A stretch of DNA of 64,000 nucleotides from Diorhabda sublineata (GCF_026230105.1 NC_079480.1:9094488-9158487), one strand, 5' to 3'. Positions 1-11,312 are shown, counted from the stretch's first letter. Notes: generated by a model not told the origin, from the letters alone. Numbers and translations are program-made.

Positions 1-1030
1 GATACTTTTCAAAAATCTGTTTGCTACATTTCTTTAAATTGTTCTATATTGATAGCAAAATGTTTCAACAATAGTTCTAGGTTGTGCCCAAATTACTTTC
101 AACATTTAATTTGAATATGCTTGCACACCGTTTGGAGCGATTTTTAATGAACTTCTTGAATAACAGTGATATTCCTTAATATCTTTGTAGAAGTATGGAA
201 CTAAATAGGGAAAATGAAACAAAACAAAGTTATTCAAATATATTTGTATCATAAAATTGAAGTAATTGTATGCAGAGTTTGAAACAATTTCGAAATTTAA
301 CATTCAAAACGTAACTTTTTCCCCTTTTTCATTTATTATCTTCATGTAATGTTTTCTACCTTCATATTTCTCAATCTCATGATCTCTAGCAAAGGTATTG
401 TAGACACCATTAATGAAATTGGATATAAACCATATATTGCTGAAATAAGTTCCTCAATTGCTCCTACCTGATTTAAAATACGAGTAAATATCAAATGACA
501 CTTCGGAACGTGGCGAAGAAGCGGTCCTATGCATGACCAATCAATATTAACTGAAAATATTAAAGATATAGAGAAAGTATATTATAAAATGTTAAATCTG
601 CAGAAATGGAATTCTTGATTAGGCAGACAAGTGAATATTGAAAATTTAGGAGCTAACGAAATCAAACATCAGTGGATATATACTTCATATGCAGAATCTG
701 CAATAAACGAAAAAATATGAATAAAACAATGTAAATACATCAAGGAATGCGTATTGAAAATTAGCTAGACATACTTATATACCAGGAAACGAAATGAAAT
801 TATACCACTAATATTGAAACAGTTATAGGTATAATTGTTGGTTATTATCAGGTAATACGTTTATTTCATCCTCTGTCAAATATTCAGTCCTGACTTTTTC
901 GAAATATTAAGTTTTGTAGTGTTCCCACATATCCATAACATTTATAACGTACTGGAATCTCCTTCGCAAACTTAAACTAATGTTTTTTCAAACAATACTC
1001 CTGTGTCAACCTCTCCGTCGTGGTTTCATG
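1..1030. other. No feature supported
   Basis: AT-rich sequence. No translation on either strand resembles a known family, and no repeat or palindrome stood out. Confidence 0.6.
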
Positions 1031-1036
1031 ACTCCA

Positions 1037-1562
1037 TCAAAACTGGTGTACCTTTTCCATGACCCTTAGTAGCTGCGCTACTATCATGGTTTCGCTTCGT
1101 GCAGGTAGAACCGTATCTTCGTGTACAGCTGCCAATACCGTGTTACTCTCAGATGGATGAAGGAATACTTTAATGATTCTCTTTCTAAACTCCAGTTGGA
1201 AACCACGAAGATTCATTACGTCCATTCCAAGAATCATATCTTCTTCAAAGTCAGCTCCGATTACCTTATGTGTAAAATTTTATGCACCAATTGCCAATTG
1301 GATTTGTATTTCTCTGTGAAAGTCGGCACCCTCACCTGTGTCGAATCCCGGTTGATAGTAGCTTTTTCTTGGAACTTATCAGATCGTGTCTTCTAGTAGC
1401 TCCATTATCTACCAGCAGTGTATATTTCTTTCTATTCACTTCTCCATCCACATATACCCTGTCATTGTGACATCTGAGGGAAACTATCAATATGAGGGGA
1501 ACGATCCTGGGTCGGTGCTGCCCTCTTTTTGAATGCAAAGCATATTGTACAATAATGATCAC
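1037..1562 (-). mobile_element. Ty3/mdg4-type LTR retrotransposon, protease-region remnant
   Basis: The minus strand carries pieces of a retroviral-type aspartic protease. Near 1400 a frame reads VDGEVNRKKYTLLVDNGAT, in which DNGAT is the expected catalytic D-[ST/N]-GA core. About 100 bases downstream, in a shifted frame, come REIQIQLAIGA and then, after one stop, IGADFEEDMILGMDVM. The ILGMD motif is the usual second landmark of this protease in Ty3/mdg4 elements. The open tail to 1037 fits the linker toward reverse transcriptase, but no polymerase follows. At least one stop and one frameshift make it inactive. In intact elements this enzyme cuts the Gag-Pol polyprotein. The family assignment is from memory of motif order. 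Confidence 0.7.
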
Positions 1563-1724
1563 TGCGTTTTATTTTACATAATTTTACCGCTTTTTGAAAT
1601 ATTTGTTTTCTATTAATTTCTACGAGTTAGTGTACTAGATTTGAAGTAAACAAGTGATACGATTGGACACACCCTTTTTCAGTTAAAATAATGTTGTATA
1701 AAACTTAATTTTCATATATTCCAT

Positions 1725-1872
1725 CAGTTTGACGTGGAAGGGCGACCTAAACGTGAATCATCTTTAAAATCTTCTCCGCCATTTTGAAAACGCTTAAACC
1801 ACTCAAAAACAAGTGGTTGCCACAAACATCCATCCATTGCCAGACACTTCTTTCAATGAATTATAAGTTTAA
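1725..1872 (-). pseudogene. mariner transposase, N-terminal HTH fragment
   Basis: The minus strand reads LKEVSGNG, then VFEWFKRFQNGGEDF, KDDSRLGRPSTS, followed by a stop. This is the junction between the second helix-turn-helix and the GRP linker of mariner/Mos1-like transposases, which bind the terminal inverted repeats. Only about 50 residues of an expected ~345 remain and no catalytic part follows. It belongs to a different mariner family from the copies at 3.3 and 15.5 kb, judging by the divergent linker. Confidence 0.7.
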
Positions 1873-1989
1873 GTTGCAGAAAAACAAAAAAACTGTCCCT
1901 AAACAAATGAAGGCGACCGCTAAACTGGTTTGTCTACAGACACGGTTCGAGAGTAGGCGAAGTATGCTAAACAGCTGACCCTCGCTCAC

Positions 1990-2916
1990 CTTTGGCGTCA
2001 GTGTACTTTTTCTGAAGCAGCATTAGTCTCGTTAGTTAATAGTTACACCTCGTAAATATAATAAAAATTTTCCATAAGGTCAATTTATGTTATTTATTTG
2101 TTTTATGTTATTTCCTGAATAAGGCCAGCAATGGACGACTATTTAAATTAAAATTGTATAACATGTCCAAATATCAATTCTAAGTATTCATGTTTAATAT
2201 ATTAAATGAGTAATATTTCACATACTGAAGAGCAGAAGACCTTGAAGTCGCCAACAAGAAAGAACCGTAACTAATACTGCAATAATTAATACATCTGCTT
2301 TTATTTACAGCATGTACGAACAAATGAGTTAGGATATAAATTGTGAAATATTCTTCAAGTATAAAATGTAATTTGTAGAATTGAATCAATAATATAGGGT
2401 ATTTCTGAAATTGTGTTGTGGACGATAAATATTCGTGATGTTTCTTAATTTTTTGATAACGTTAATAGAGCCAATAACACTGTGATAAAAATAAACAAAG
2501 ATATAGTACAAACATTTCATAGCAGATGTTCGAAATTTGACCTCCAACTAAAATTCAACAATCCCCTCCACATTCCGTAGATTCCGAACACGTCGAAAAA
2601 ACAGGAGTGTTGCAAACAATATTACAAGCCACGTAAGATGCTATTTTGAATATATCAAAGATTAAAGATCGAGTTTACGCAAAAAGAGGCTCTTTACACA
2701 TAGAAAATAGAACGTGAATGACAAACTTTATTATAAACTCCCGTTAAATATGAAGGGACACCGCCATGGTTTTCTACTTTTAAGAATGAGCATATATCCG
2801 AGACAGTCATTTAGTTTATTTACTTCAGATATGTTAAATTAAATCCGTGCTATCTACAAGTTGGATGACGCTATGGCTTAATGCTGATCAAAAGCTCTTA
2901 CGCATTAGAAGTTTGA
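1990..2916. other. No feature supported
   Basis: AT-rich sequence with only short random frames on both strands. No recognisable protein or repeat structure. Confidence 0.55.
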
Positions 2917-3147
2917 ACAAATGTTCGAGATATCATCAAACGTAATTTAAGCGAATTTTTCGGACAATATTTTACAGAAGATGTATTATATATTAATAAC
3001 AGAAATACAGTTGGGAAACGCTCTACAAAGCAAGTGAAAACCGCTTTTCTGGCGAATAAGACCATGGCCACAATTGGTTGTGATTTCAAAGGTGTAAGTA
3101 ATCTTGATTTTTTAGAAAAAAAGGAAAACGATAACTGGTCAATTTGA
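2917..3147 (+). pseudogene. mariner transposase, central catalytic fragment
   Basis: A 76-codon stretch is open on the plus strand between an upstream TGA and the TGA ending at 3147, without a usable ATG. It contains LSEFFGQYFTED, which sits where mariners have the first catalytic aspartate block. Further on come KQVKTAFLANKTMATIGCDF and KGVSNLDFLEKK, which match the P-K-K-x-K ... S-A-x-K-x-M-A-x-I-F-W-D segment and the following G-V-x-x-x-D-F-L. The usual F-W-D is altered to G-C-D. Neither the N-terminal domain nor the last catalytic motif is present. The assignment rests on motif order and is less certain than for the other mariner copies. Confidence 0.5.
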
Positions 3148-3317
3148 TGCTGACATGTTTTAATGACGAACTTGATTTGGTTGATGGAAAGAGATTTGAG
3201 ACAGATTGAGAGGTAAAGGTAGAGAGAGATTTGCGCTTGGTTTCAAAAAGATGGTCGCTATACTGTGTGTAAGAGAAAGTCGAGGATATGTTTAGAATTG
3301 GATAGATACATTTACAA

Positions 3318-4000
3318 TTGGATACATTTATTATAGCGAACCTGCAATGTCTCTAGACTTTGCAAAAAAAAGTTTTCTTCTTGCTCTGCAACCAGACCTC
3401 CACAGCTTTTATTACCTCCTCCTTGGAAAAAAATTCACGACCTTTTAAACTTTTTTTCAGTTGAGGAAAGAGATGATAGTCGGACGGAGCCAAGTCTGGT
3501 GAATAAGGAGGGTATTCTAGTACTTCAAACCCTAAATCACGAATTTTTTTCCATGGCAACATGAGATTTGTGTGCAGGGGCGTTGTCGTGCAAAAACAAA
3601 ACACCTTTGGATAGCTTTCCGCGTCCTTTCTCTTAATTTTTTTTCCGTAGAGTGGTCGGTAATGTCGAATAGTAATCTCCAGCTATTGTTCTACCCTTAT
3701 CCAAAAAATCAATCATGATTACTCCATGGCAATCCCAAATAACTAAAGCAAGAGCTTTTCCAGCAGATTTTTGGAAACGAAATTTCTTAGGTCTTGGAGA
3801 ACTGACACAGAAACTGGCCTTCCCGATCGGTCATCACCTTCAACGGAAAATTTACCTCTTTTGAAGCTTGCAGTCCAATTTTTCACGGTCGCATACGAAG
3901 GACATTGATCACCAAGGGTATTAAGCGTATCTTCGTAAATCTGCTTACCTCTTAACCCTTTTAAATACAGGAACTTGATGTGGATAGAACGAAATTTCAT
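3318..4000 (-). pseudogene. mariner transposase with internal deletion (copy 1 of family shared with 10.5-11.0 kb)
   Basis: The minus strand starts at MKFRSIHIKFLYLKG and runs through YEDTLNTLGDQCPSYATV, WTASFKRGKFSVEGD and DRSGRPVSVSV, the paired HTH DNA-binding region of a mariner transposase. It then jumps directly to PRNF-type sequence (PKKFR.QKSAGKAL) and on to WDCHGVIMIDFLDKG, LHDNAPAHKSH in a shifted frame, and YSPDLAPSDYHLFPQLKKSL near the C terminus. The block holding the first catalytic aspartate (x-DETW) is absent, so the copy could not transpose even without its frameshifts. The second (HDN) and third (PSDY) aspartate regions are visible. Residues 91 to about 210 of the usual ~345 appear lost. 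The 3' part is about 85-90% identical to 10599-11005. Confidence 0.85.
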
Positions 4001-5164
4001 TTCAAGAAAATCGTCATCATTTATCCACATACTTGCTGAATTTAAGATACATACTACAAATTCTCGCCCGACATCTAGGAGCATGCTGGATATAACAGGA
4101 CGACATCTAATTTTTTCTAAAATTTATTCAAGAATCATGATTTCAATTCCTACTAGTTTCATAAACAGATTTCGGGACCATCTACCATCTAGGATATATA
4201 AATATATGCAAGATTTATCATTATAAAAATGCAATTCCCATCAGTAAATTGTGACGTTTCAAAACAGAACTGGGGCTACAGCAAAATCAAATGCTAGGAT
4301 CGTTTTATTTGAGATAATGAAGCTAAGAAGTAATGAATACATACATTTGAATTGCTTTTCAATGCAAGTAATACTAGAAGTAGAAAAACCCAATTTTCAT
4401 GCAATTCCTTGTTGGGAATACAGAAATAGAACAATATTGAAAATTTAATTTTTTGCATCTTCTTTATAACATTTTTAAAACCAGTAGTTGGTAATAAAAA
4501 TTAAGGTAGCAATAAATTTCATTAACAGACAGTGTTTGTTTATTAACAAACCTCATTAACAACAAGACATTTTTATGAGAACTTTTTTTTTCACAAAGTT
4601 AAATACAATAAAAATGAAATTGGTAGCCAGACAAACTTAAATTAGTTGTTGAACTTTTCTAATACATTTCAAAACCCATTTTTTATTCACACACCTAGAG
4701 ATGATACATCTGTTTCTAAGCACCCCATACAAATTTGAAAGAGAAATTGAGAAATTCTTTATTGTCAAAAATTTATTACAATTTGTAGACAAAAGCATAT
4801 AAAAACTAAAAAACAAACATAAAAATAACTGAATAAAGATACAAATAAAATAAAATTTCAATATACAAAATGAGTAACAAAATTATAGATAATAATAGTA
4901 TACTTATAAGTCCATAGCAAAAATTAAACCAGTATGCAGCGTGCCCGGTATTAAATATTATTATTAGAATAGAAGTCATTTATAAAGTAGAAGGACTTTC
5001 CAGTAAATATGCCCTCAAATTATTGTGGAATGCGGGAAAAGACAATATCGATTTGATTTTAATTGGCAAGTGATTGTGCATTTTTTTGCATTGTAAAATA
5101 TTAAGCCCTTATCTAATTCTGAACGTGGAGTAGGTAGGTAAAGTATATGTATATATTAAAACTT
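4001..5164. other. No feature supported
   Basis: AT-rich spacer. Open frames at 4251-4448 (+) and 4637-4861 (-) are short, low-complexity in composition and match nothing I recognise. Confidence 0.5.
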
Positions 5165-5500
5165 TAATTTTAGAAACGTTGAGACAGCGAAGATTAGAAT
5201 CGCACTATGGTTTAAGGGTGATTAGGTCACTAGATATGGTCCTATGGAGTGCCGTGAGATCAGGGTTGCTTCAAGAGAAATTAGTGTCGTCTGCAAAGAG
5301 ACTACTACTGATGTCTAGATAGGCGAGGTCGTTTATAAACAAAATAGGGCCTAGTACTGAGCCATGGGGCATTCCACATTCTATTGGCTTACAAGAAGAC
5401 ATCGTTGTATCAACCCTTCTAAGATGACTTCTGTCTTAACATAATAGAAAGCTTTAGAAAAATCACAGAAAGTTGTTGCAGTGGAGTGATGGCTGTTTAG
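5165..5500 (-). pseudogene. Non-LTR retrotransposon reverse transcriptase fragment
   Basis: Reading the minus strand gives, in order, HHSTATTFCDFSKAFYYV, ECGMPHGSVLGPILF, INDLAYLDISSSLFADDT and NPDLTALHRTISSDLITL. These are reverse transcriptase blocks of LINEs: the D-F-S-K-A-F-D motif (first catalytic aspartate region, here with Y where D is usual), the G-x-P-x-G-S-x-L-G-P motif, and the F-A-D-D catalytic box. A codon or two is lost before INDL, a stop follows FADDTNFS, and a frameshift separates the first block. It is a short internal piece of a jockey/CR1-like polymerase, without endonuclease or 3' end. Confidence 0.75.
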
Positions 5501-6829
5501 GCTAGACAGACATTATTTAGGATGGAGAATAGCCTTCATTCAATTTTATACTTGCGGATGATTTGCATTGATTCACTTTTTACGTACATCCAAAATGTCT
5601 TCATCAATGTTCCCAGTATCTTAATCTTCACTACTCCTCAATCTATGTTCGCGAACGTTAACCGAGCCAAGAGGCGAAGAACGTTTTTTTCCATGCATTT
5701 CATTGATTGCTGTCATTCACCACATTTATTATCCACAATACTTGAATTGGTAATCTTTCAATATCATGCGCTTATCTGAGTACCTGAACCATATTATAGA
5801 AAATTTTAATGTTAAACAATTGGTACAAAAAACACGTCCTACGGGTAGAGAGTGACTCGTCGAGTGTGAATTGATCAACGAAGCTGTGGAAATACCCAGA
5901 ACATTTGTTTACATTTTTCACTGAGCCTTCACTGTGAAAATGAATCATCGGTTTTTGAACGATTCTTTTCTGAAAAGTTGGTAGTGTGTCAATTTGTTTC
6001 TAGTGTACATTCTAAATAAAAGGTATTATACACTGATTCTCCCAAAATTAAAATCCAAAGTGTAAACACAAATAAATGCGATGTGTGAGGATTTATAGGT
6101 TAACTTAACTTTGCGTCAACACATTTTCACGAGCAAAACTTTGAACGGTTAAAATGCTTGAAGGTTAAATGAAAATTACATTGAAATATATTGTTATTTG
6201 GATATATAACAATTGCAATGACCTAACCTAACCTAATTTTAAAAGGTTACAAATAATTACATTAAAAATGTATAATGCAAAATTTTAATCAAAAACTTTA
6301 ATTCTAGATCATCAATAATACTGAAAAGATTGTGCTATAAGACAAAACTTTTACATTCATATTAGTAAATTACTGTTTAATATACTTAGTAATCGTAGAC
6401 AAACAACTATTTAAATAAATAGATTAAGCAATGAAAGTATTACTACATTAGGTTCTAACAATATTCTGGTAAAACCCAGATCATTTTCAAACACTTCAGG
6501 TATGGAATTGTGGATCATATTATTGTTTGTTAAGAATATGAATAACAGTCTGGAAAGTGTTTTACTGAAAAAATTTAAAGCTGAACAAAATCAAAAAAAT
6601 AATATAATTACATGCTTCTACTGACAAGGTATAAAAAACCTCAGAATAATAAAATTTTCATAAACAATCCTTGCTATTTTATAATTAAACCATTAATTGT
6701 GCTAATCCCTAGTAATGAACTTAAGATCTTTTTATATTATTTTGCGCAATTATTAGCTTGCATACGTAGATATATATCAATAACCTTGAAAATAAGCAAT
6801 ATGATTTAAAAAAAAAACCGTTGACTAAC
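5501..6829. other. No gene supported
   Basis: Mostly AT-rich. A run of three CCTAA units lies at 6222-6236, matching the insect telomere repeat but far too short to mean more than chance. No protein similarity was recognised. Confidence 0.5.
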
Positions 6830-6943
6830 CATTTGAGTAACTGCTTCGGTGCAGCTGTAATCCATGGACGACCATTCAGTAAATAATCCTTCAGTATGAC
6901 CTTTCAATTTCACCACACTTTCACCATTTTGCCGAGTGCGGAC
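6830..6943 (-). other. Candidate internal coding exon, product unknown
   Basis: On the minus strand a 114-base stretch is bounded by a CAG acceptor-like site (before 6943) and an ATG|GTTAGT donor-like site (after 6830). It holds exactly 38 open codons. They begin VRTRQNGESVVKLKGHTEGL and end CTEAVTQM. Base composition is more GC-rich than its flanks, and the whole 6840-7210 region is CpG-richer than average. I do not recognise the protein. Another frame is also partly open, so the coding frame is uncertain. An AAA|GTAAGTG donor-like site near 7082 (minus) could end an upstream non-coding exon of the same gene. A transposon 5' end is an alternative explanation. Confidence 0.3.
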
Positions 6944-7290
6944 CTGTACGAGGTCTCATGTAAAAATTATTACAAACGACACTATTTCACACAGTGCTCA
7001 CTAGACACCACACCAGAAACCAGAAACACTACAAAACATGTTTTCTCGATCTATACAGGTTAACTTGATCGCACTTACTTTAAATTTAGGATTCGAATGA
7101 GGTAAAAAAACAAAAAGTGCAAAAGAAACGATTCAATTCGCAAGAACGGCGAGAGACGACTAGAAAAGAAACTGGCAGCAAGTTCGTGAGTACGACGTCT
7201 AAAGATGGGATGCGATTTTTGTAACGGTTACTGTCGTCTTGAAATTATTTAATTGATAAGATATCAATTTATGTTGATTTAGATTTTTAT

Positions 7291-7347
7291 TTTGATATTC
7301 ATGTTATAGGTGATCTATTGATTAATAAAATTATACAAGTTGTTATA
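7291..7347 (+). repeat. Dispersed direct repeat, copy A (with 9222-9279)
   Basis: About 57 bases centred on GGTGATCTATT recur at 9222-9279 in the same orientation with roughly 75-80% identity. The two copies lie on either side of the inverted-repeat element at 7.6-8.4 kb. Identity of the repeat family is unknown. Confidence 0.6.
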
Positions 7348-7605
7348 TTGATCGGAGATTATCTACAACCTGAATAACAAATAAAAATCGGTTTTTAATA
7401 CAATAAATAATTTTTTTATCTTTGCATTGACATTTATAAAAAGTATTATTATTTTACTCGAAATTGAGTTTTCTTGTCATTGATAGTTTTTTCATGTCTA
7501 TGAATATAAACCATTTTGGAAAAATTTTGTATTTGAGTTAGTTTCAATAATGTGGCACAAGTACGATTTCCGTGGCGTCTGGATTTGATGCCATTTTGTA
7601 AATCG

Positions 7606-8443
7606 ACCCAAAATAAGTCGAAAATGAAGAATAAAATTCTTCGATATCTCGCTTCGTTATCGAGATATTGATACTTGAAGTTGGAAAAATTTATTTTTAT
7701 TCAATATTTGTATATGCTACAGAAAAATGAAAAATAGACAACATATAAAAGGACTAGTCCGTATAAAAACGGTTTGAGGATATTAGTCTATATGTGTAAA
7801 GAGCTTGTCTTTTAATGAATTGTCTAGTTCGTTTATAAAAGGTCTAGTCTATTTATATACGGCCCAGCTGCACCTACGTCATATTTCTAAGATATTTAAA
7901 CACAATTTTTTTGATTTACTCATTATAGAAATGAGTTATACATAAAAATACTACCTAATCTAAATAAATAACTTTTGAAAGCATTCAGAACGTACTTTTT
8001 GCTCGAAAGAGTATATTTTTACATTAAATTACTAATTAAACTATCATTAAATATTTTTTTTATTTTATAAATAATGAAAAACAACCGACAATTCTTTATG
8101 GAACACATCAAATTATTCATGTATTTATCGTTTGTTAAGTTATATTTATCCAGAGTGATGAAAGTTATCAAAAATGGTTCATTTTGCTATAAAAAGCTGT
8201 ATCTTTCAATATAATTTTGAAGTAACAGGGTAAATAATATAAAAATTAAATAAAAAATATTTTGTTTATTGAATTACAAGATTCATTTTGAATTTGAAGT
8301 GATAAAATATTCATTTAAAACGCCATCTGGTCAATAAAGTGTATTTTGAACTAACGTTTGATTATAACTTTACGTATCGATATCTCGAAAACGAAGCGAG
8401 ATATCAAAAAATTTCATTCTTCATTTTCGATTTATTTTGGCCT
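7606..8443. mobile_element. ~840-bp element with long terminal inverted repeats, no coding capacity
   Basis: Bases 7606-7676 and the reverse complement of 8371-8443 align over about 70 bases with roughly 85% identity, both starting near CCAAAATAA and running through TCGAAAATGAAGAAT. Inside each arm is a shorter perfect palindrome, GATATCTCG ... CGAGATATC (7643-7668 and 8379-8405), with a loop CTTCGTT-like. The interior is AT-rich and holds no protein-like frame. This is the structure of a non-autonomous DNA transposon or foldback element. Target duplications could not be defined by eye, so the superfamily is left open. Confidence 0.75.
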
Positions 8444-8486
8444 AATCATATGAATTGATGGTAGACAGTCATTTAACGAGAATACA

Positions 8487-8553
8487 TTTTTATTGTTCAA
8501 AAAACCATAGATAAATGAAACAACCCGCATTTACCCACTGGTTTATCAGAGTA
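8487..8553 (-). repeat. Dispersed repeat, copy A (inverted copy at 13355-13430)
   Basis: About 65 bases around TTCAAAAAACCATAGA and ATGAAACAACCC are found again, inverted, at 13355-13430. On the minus strand here and the plus strand there, both copies read GCFI(Y/C)LWFFEQ followed by a stop. That may reflect a shared coding end of an unidentified mobile element. Flanking ORF-sized frames at 8490-8816 on both strands are not recognised. Confidence 0.55.
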
Positions 8554-8952
8554 GCTACAATCATATATGGATACGACCTAATTAACTCGATCAGTTTCCA
8601 AACAACGATGAACACAGAAACACTGTATACCGTATGACAAACCATAGATTGGTAAGAATAGAAGGGATAAATCTCCAATTGCAACACGGAGTACAGCTTG
8701 ACCACGAAAGAAGTGAAGTGACGACATATAGCCAGGATGAGGACCTATCATGGAAGAAAGAAGATGGAGATGAGGAATTCAAAAATTGTACTTTCCATCT
8801 GTTAAACGGTCTTTAAAGTCTGACATGTATTCTTTTAGATTATTATTGTTTGTAGAGATTTTAAAGTAATACTAATGCAGGTAGTATAGTAAATCTCCAA
8901 CAGAGGGCAGTCAGTTGTACAGTTTGTTTCGATTTAAAGAGAAATTTTGAAT

Positions 8953-9012
8953 GGCATTTGAGCCCAAGACCGACGAATCCGGAGGTTGCGCCTTAGCCCG
9001 CTTGGCTATCGA
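8953..9012 (-). mobile_element. tRNA-derived SINE head
   Basis: The minus strand contains TAGCCAAGCGG (8998-9008), a perfect match to the RNA polymerase III A box consensus TRGYNNARNGG. It is followed after about 32 bases by GGGCTCAAATGCC (8953-8965), a degenerate B box. Spacing is that of a tRNA gene, and the segment is much more GC-rich than its surroundings. The sequence does not fold into a convincing complete tRNA (the B box carries changes), so a tRNA-derived SINE or tRNA pseudogene fits best. Confidence 0.55.
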
Positions 9013-9221
9013 ACGCAATTAGATTGGTGGGATATACTAACACTAATAAGCCACTTGCTTTTAATCTAAAAGAGATTTACAAAACGCACAAGCTCATAAA
9101 CCTACATACAGGTGAAACTAATAAAACCTTGTTAAAAAGGAAGTTTCCATGAAAAATTTGACGTTTCTTCAAGAAATAAAAAGAAAAAACAAAAATTAAT
9201 GTAATTAAAACAAATTTCTAA

Positions 9222-9279
9222 TTTGATGATCATGTTGTAGGTGATCTATTAATCAATACAATTTTGCAAATTGTCAATA
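9222..9279 (+). repeat. Dispersed direct repeat, copy B (with 7291-7347)
   Basis: Second copy of the repeat at 7291-7347, same orientation, containing GGTGATCTATTAATCAATA. Confidence 0.6.
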
Positions 9280-9754
9280 TCAAGTAATATTTTGATAAAG
9301 ACCACAACAGTTCAAAATTTGAAATTTTTATCTGTCTTTATAATCAAATTTTGGTTAGTTTAATCAATTTTTTCCTAAAAATACACAAATTTTCGTTTCG
9401 ACACATCTACAGCTATACAAGAATTAAATGCAAAAAAAACCCGAGCTTCCTGTGGGAAGATATCGCTTCTACACACAGACAAAACCCTAGCATTCTATTT
9501 GTAAAAAATATGCTAGAAACATACACACAACGTCTTCATTTATTTTAGATGCACAGGTAAACTTTTTTTATTGGGAAAAGTAACAACACTTTAGTTGTTA
9601 CAGTGTTGTTTCCTAGTTGAAAATATAGTCTCTAGAACTGAAACCAAAACTAAACTACAATTTTTTTAAGTATATTTTGTAAATAACTATGTACCTATAG
9701 TTAATTCTTTTCAATAAAAATACGAATATTTAGCAAAATCTCTATAAATAGAAA

Positions 9755-9906
9755 AACAGTAAATTTCAACCTCTATAAGTGGTGGTCTCTGTAAATGAAT
9801 CAACTACAATTATTATAAAGCTGTCTAATTGAGCAACTGGATAAATGAAAACCTCTTTAAACAAACTTCTTGGTCCCTTCAGATTCCAATTAATAAGGTT
9901 TCACTG
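9755..9906. mobile_element. Possible pogo/Tigger-like MITE
   Basis: The left end begins CAGTAAATTTCAACCTCTA. The right end, read on the minus strand, begins CAGTGAAACCTTATTAATTGG. The pattern CAGTnnAACCTctataa is typical of pogo/Tigger-type terminal repeats. The interior is about 110 bases and non-coding. The two ends share only about 15 aligned positions and no clear TA duplication, so this is tentative. The rest of 9013-10480 shows no supportable feature. Confidence 0.35.
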
Positions 9907-10489
9907 TTATATTCGTATATAGTTTGTATAAATAAAATATGTTCCTTCTACATAATATAATAAGAAATAGTTCGAGATTATTCAATTGCGTAATCCTCTT
10001 CATGTGTTCCAATACTTCCAATAAGCAATAGATTGAATTGCCGATTGTAATGTTTTGGATTTCAAGAATATTTTATAAAAATTTTAACGTAATGTTTCAT
10101 GAGTTTGGTGTTTTAACTTAGTTTTGTGATTTTTGTTATGATTTGCTCTAAGTAGACAAATGATAAATCAATCAGGAATAAGTTCAAACATAAAACTAAT
10201 TAAATAGTTTATGTAATCCGCACTTGCACATTTCAAAATCTTGAATAAATCAAGGATTGGTTCAACATAAATGGTTGGATCAAACCTAGTGAAACTTTGT
10301 ATTTTACTCAAAAGCTTCTTCACATCGCATATTCAATGTAGTAATTGTAATTCTACATTATTTTGAAGCCACATTTATTAAGTTGGTAGATACTTATTTT
10401 TATATACGTCTGAAATTGTAAATGTGTAATATGGTAGTGAAAAAAGCCACAACATACACATAGAGTTATGGTAACAAAAATCACTCAAT
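9907..10489. other. No feature supported
   Basis: AT-rich sequence without recognisable coding, repeat or palindromic structure. Confidence 0.55.
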
Positions 10490-11005
10490 GTGCGACACCA
10501 ATACGATGTACGAAGATATATTGAACAATTCTTAGCCTACTATAGAACAAAACAAAATTTCAATGTCAAAATATTTAATTACTCAAAATATTCTCCTCTT
10601 AATTGGATACATTTATTACAGCGAACCTGCAACGTCTCTAGACCTAAACCAGACATCCACAGCTTTTATTACCTCCTCGTTGGAAGAAAATTTAACACTT
10701 AAACTTTTTTTCAGTTAAGGAAAGGGACGATAGTCGGACGAAGCCAAATCTGGTGAATAAGGGGGGTGTTCTAGTAATTCAAACCCTAAAACACGAATTT
10801 TTTGCATGGCAACATCAGATTTGTGTGCAGGGGCGTTGTTCTACAAAAACAAAACACCTTTGGATAGCTTTCCGCGTCTTTTCTCTTTAATTTTTTCCCG
10901 TAGAGTGGTCAGTAATGTCGAATAGTAATCTCCAGTTATTGTTCTACCCTTATTCAAAAAATCAATCATGATTACTCCATGGCAATCCCAAAAAACTGAA
11001 GCATA
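10490..11005 (-). pseudogene. mariner transposase 3' half (copy 2 of the 3.3-kb family)
   Basis: From 10599 to 11005 the DNA matches 3318-3750 with roughly 85-90% identity, including the stretch coding WDCHGVIMIDFL-type sequence and the C-terminal SPDLAPSDYHLF region on the minus strand. The copy begins abruptly near 11005, so the N-terminal HTH domain and first catalytic aspartate are missing. Unlike copy 1, it keeps about 100 additional bases on the 3' side (10490-10599), probably the 3' untranslated part. Several small deletions and frame changes mark it as dead. Confidence 0.8.
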
Positions 11006-11129
11006 ACAATTCGATAAAAAAATTTTAAACGGTTAATTTTTGAATGCATATCGTTTTAAGATTAGAGATATTGATGAATATATATTTTCCTTTGAAATAA
11101 TAATGCTAATAGCTTTGTTCGCAGGTTCA

Positions 11130-11312
11130 GAATACATATCGTGAACATGTTCTGTCACCAGATTCATGCGCAGTTTGAGTGTGCGTTCGCTGTGCGGTGA
11201 TAATAAAACATGTTCGGGATTAAAAATCCCGTGTTCGTAGAACACAGATTTCTAGTTCCGAACGTGTTCTGAACATGTCTAATGTCCGCATTGGTAAGGA
11301 TTTTTAATCTGA
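11130..11312. repeat. Cluster of nested palindromes
   Basis: The segment contains several overlapping inverted repeats. GAACATGTT (11141) pairs with AACATGTTC (11208) and, inside them, GTCACC pairs with GGTGAT. GGGATTAAAAATCCC follows, then TGTTCGTAGAACA, then a second GATTTTTAATC-like segment near 11298. No coding frame or known element was recognised. It may be a decayed foldback or palindromic MITE. Confidence 0.45.

Noticed and set aside
6222..6236. Three CCTAA units, the insect telomere repeat
   Set aside because: Only 15 bases; such runs are frequent by chance in AT-rich insect DNA and nothing else suggests an internal telomeric block.
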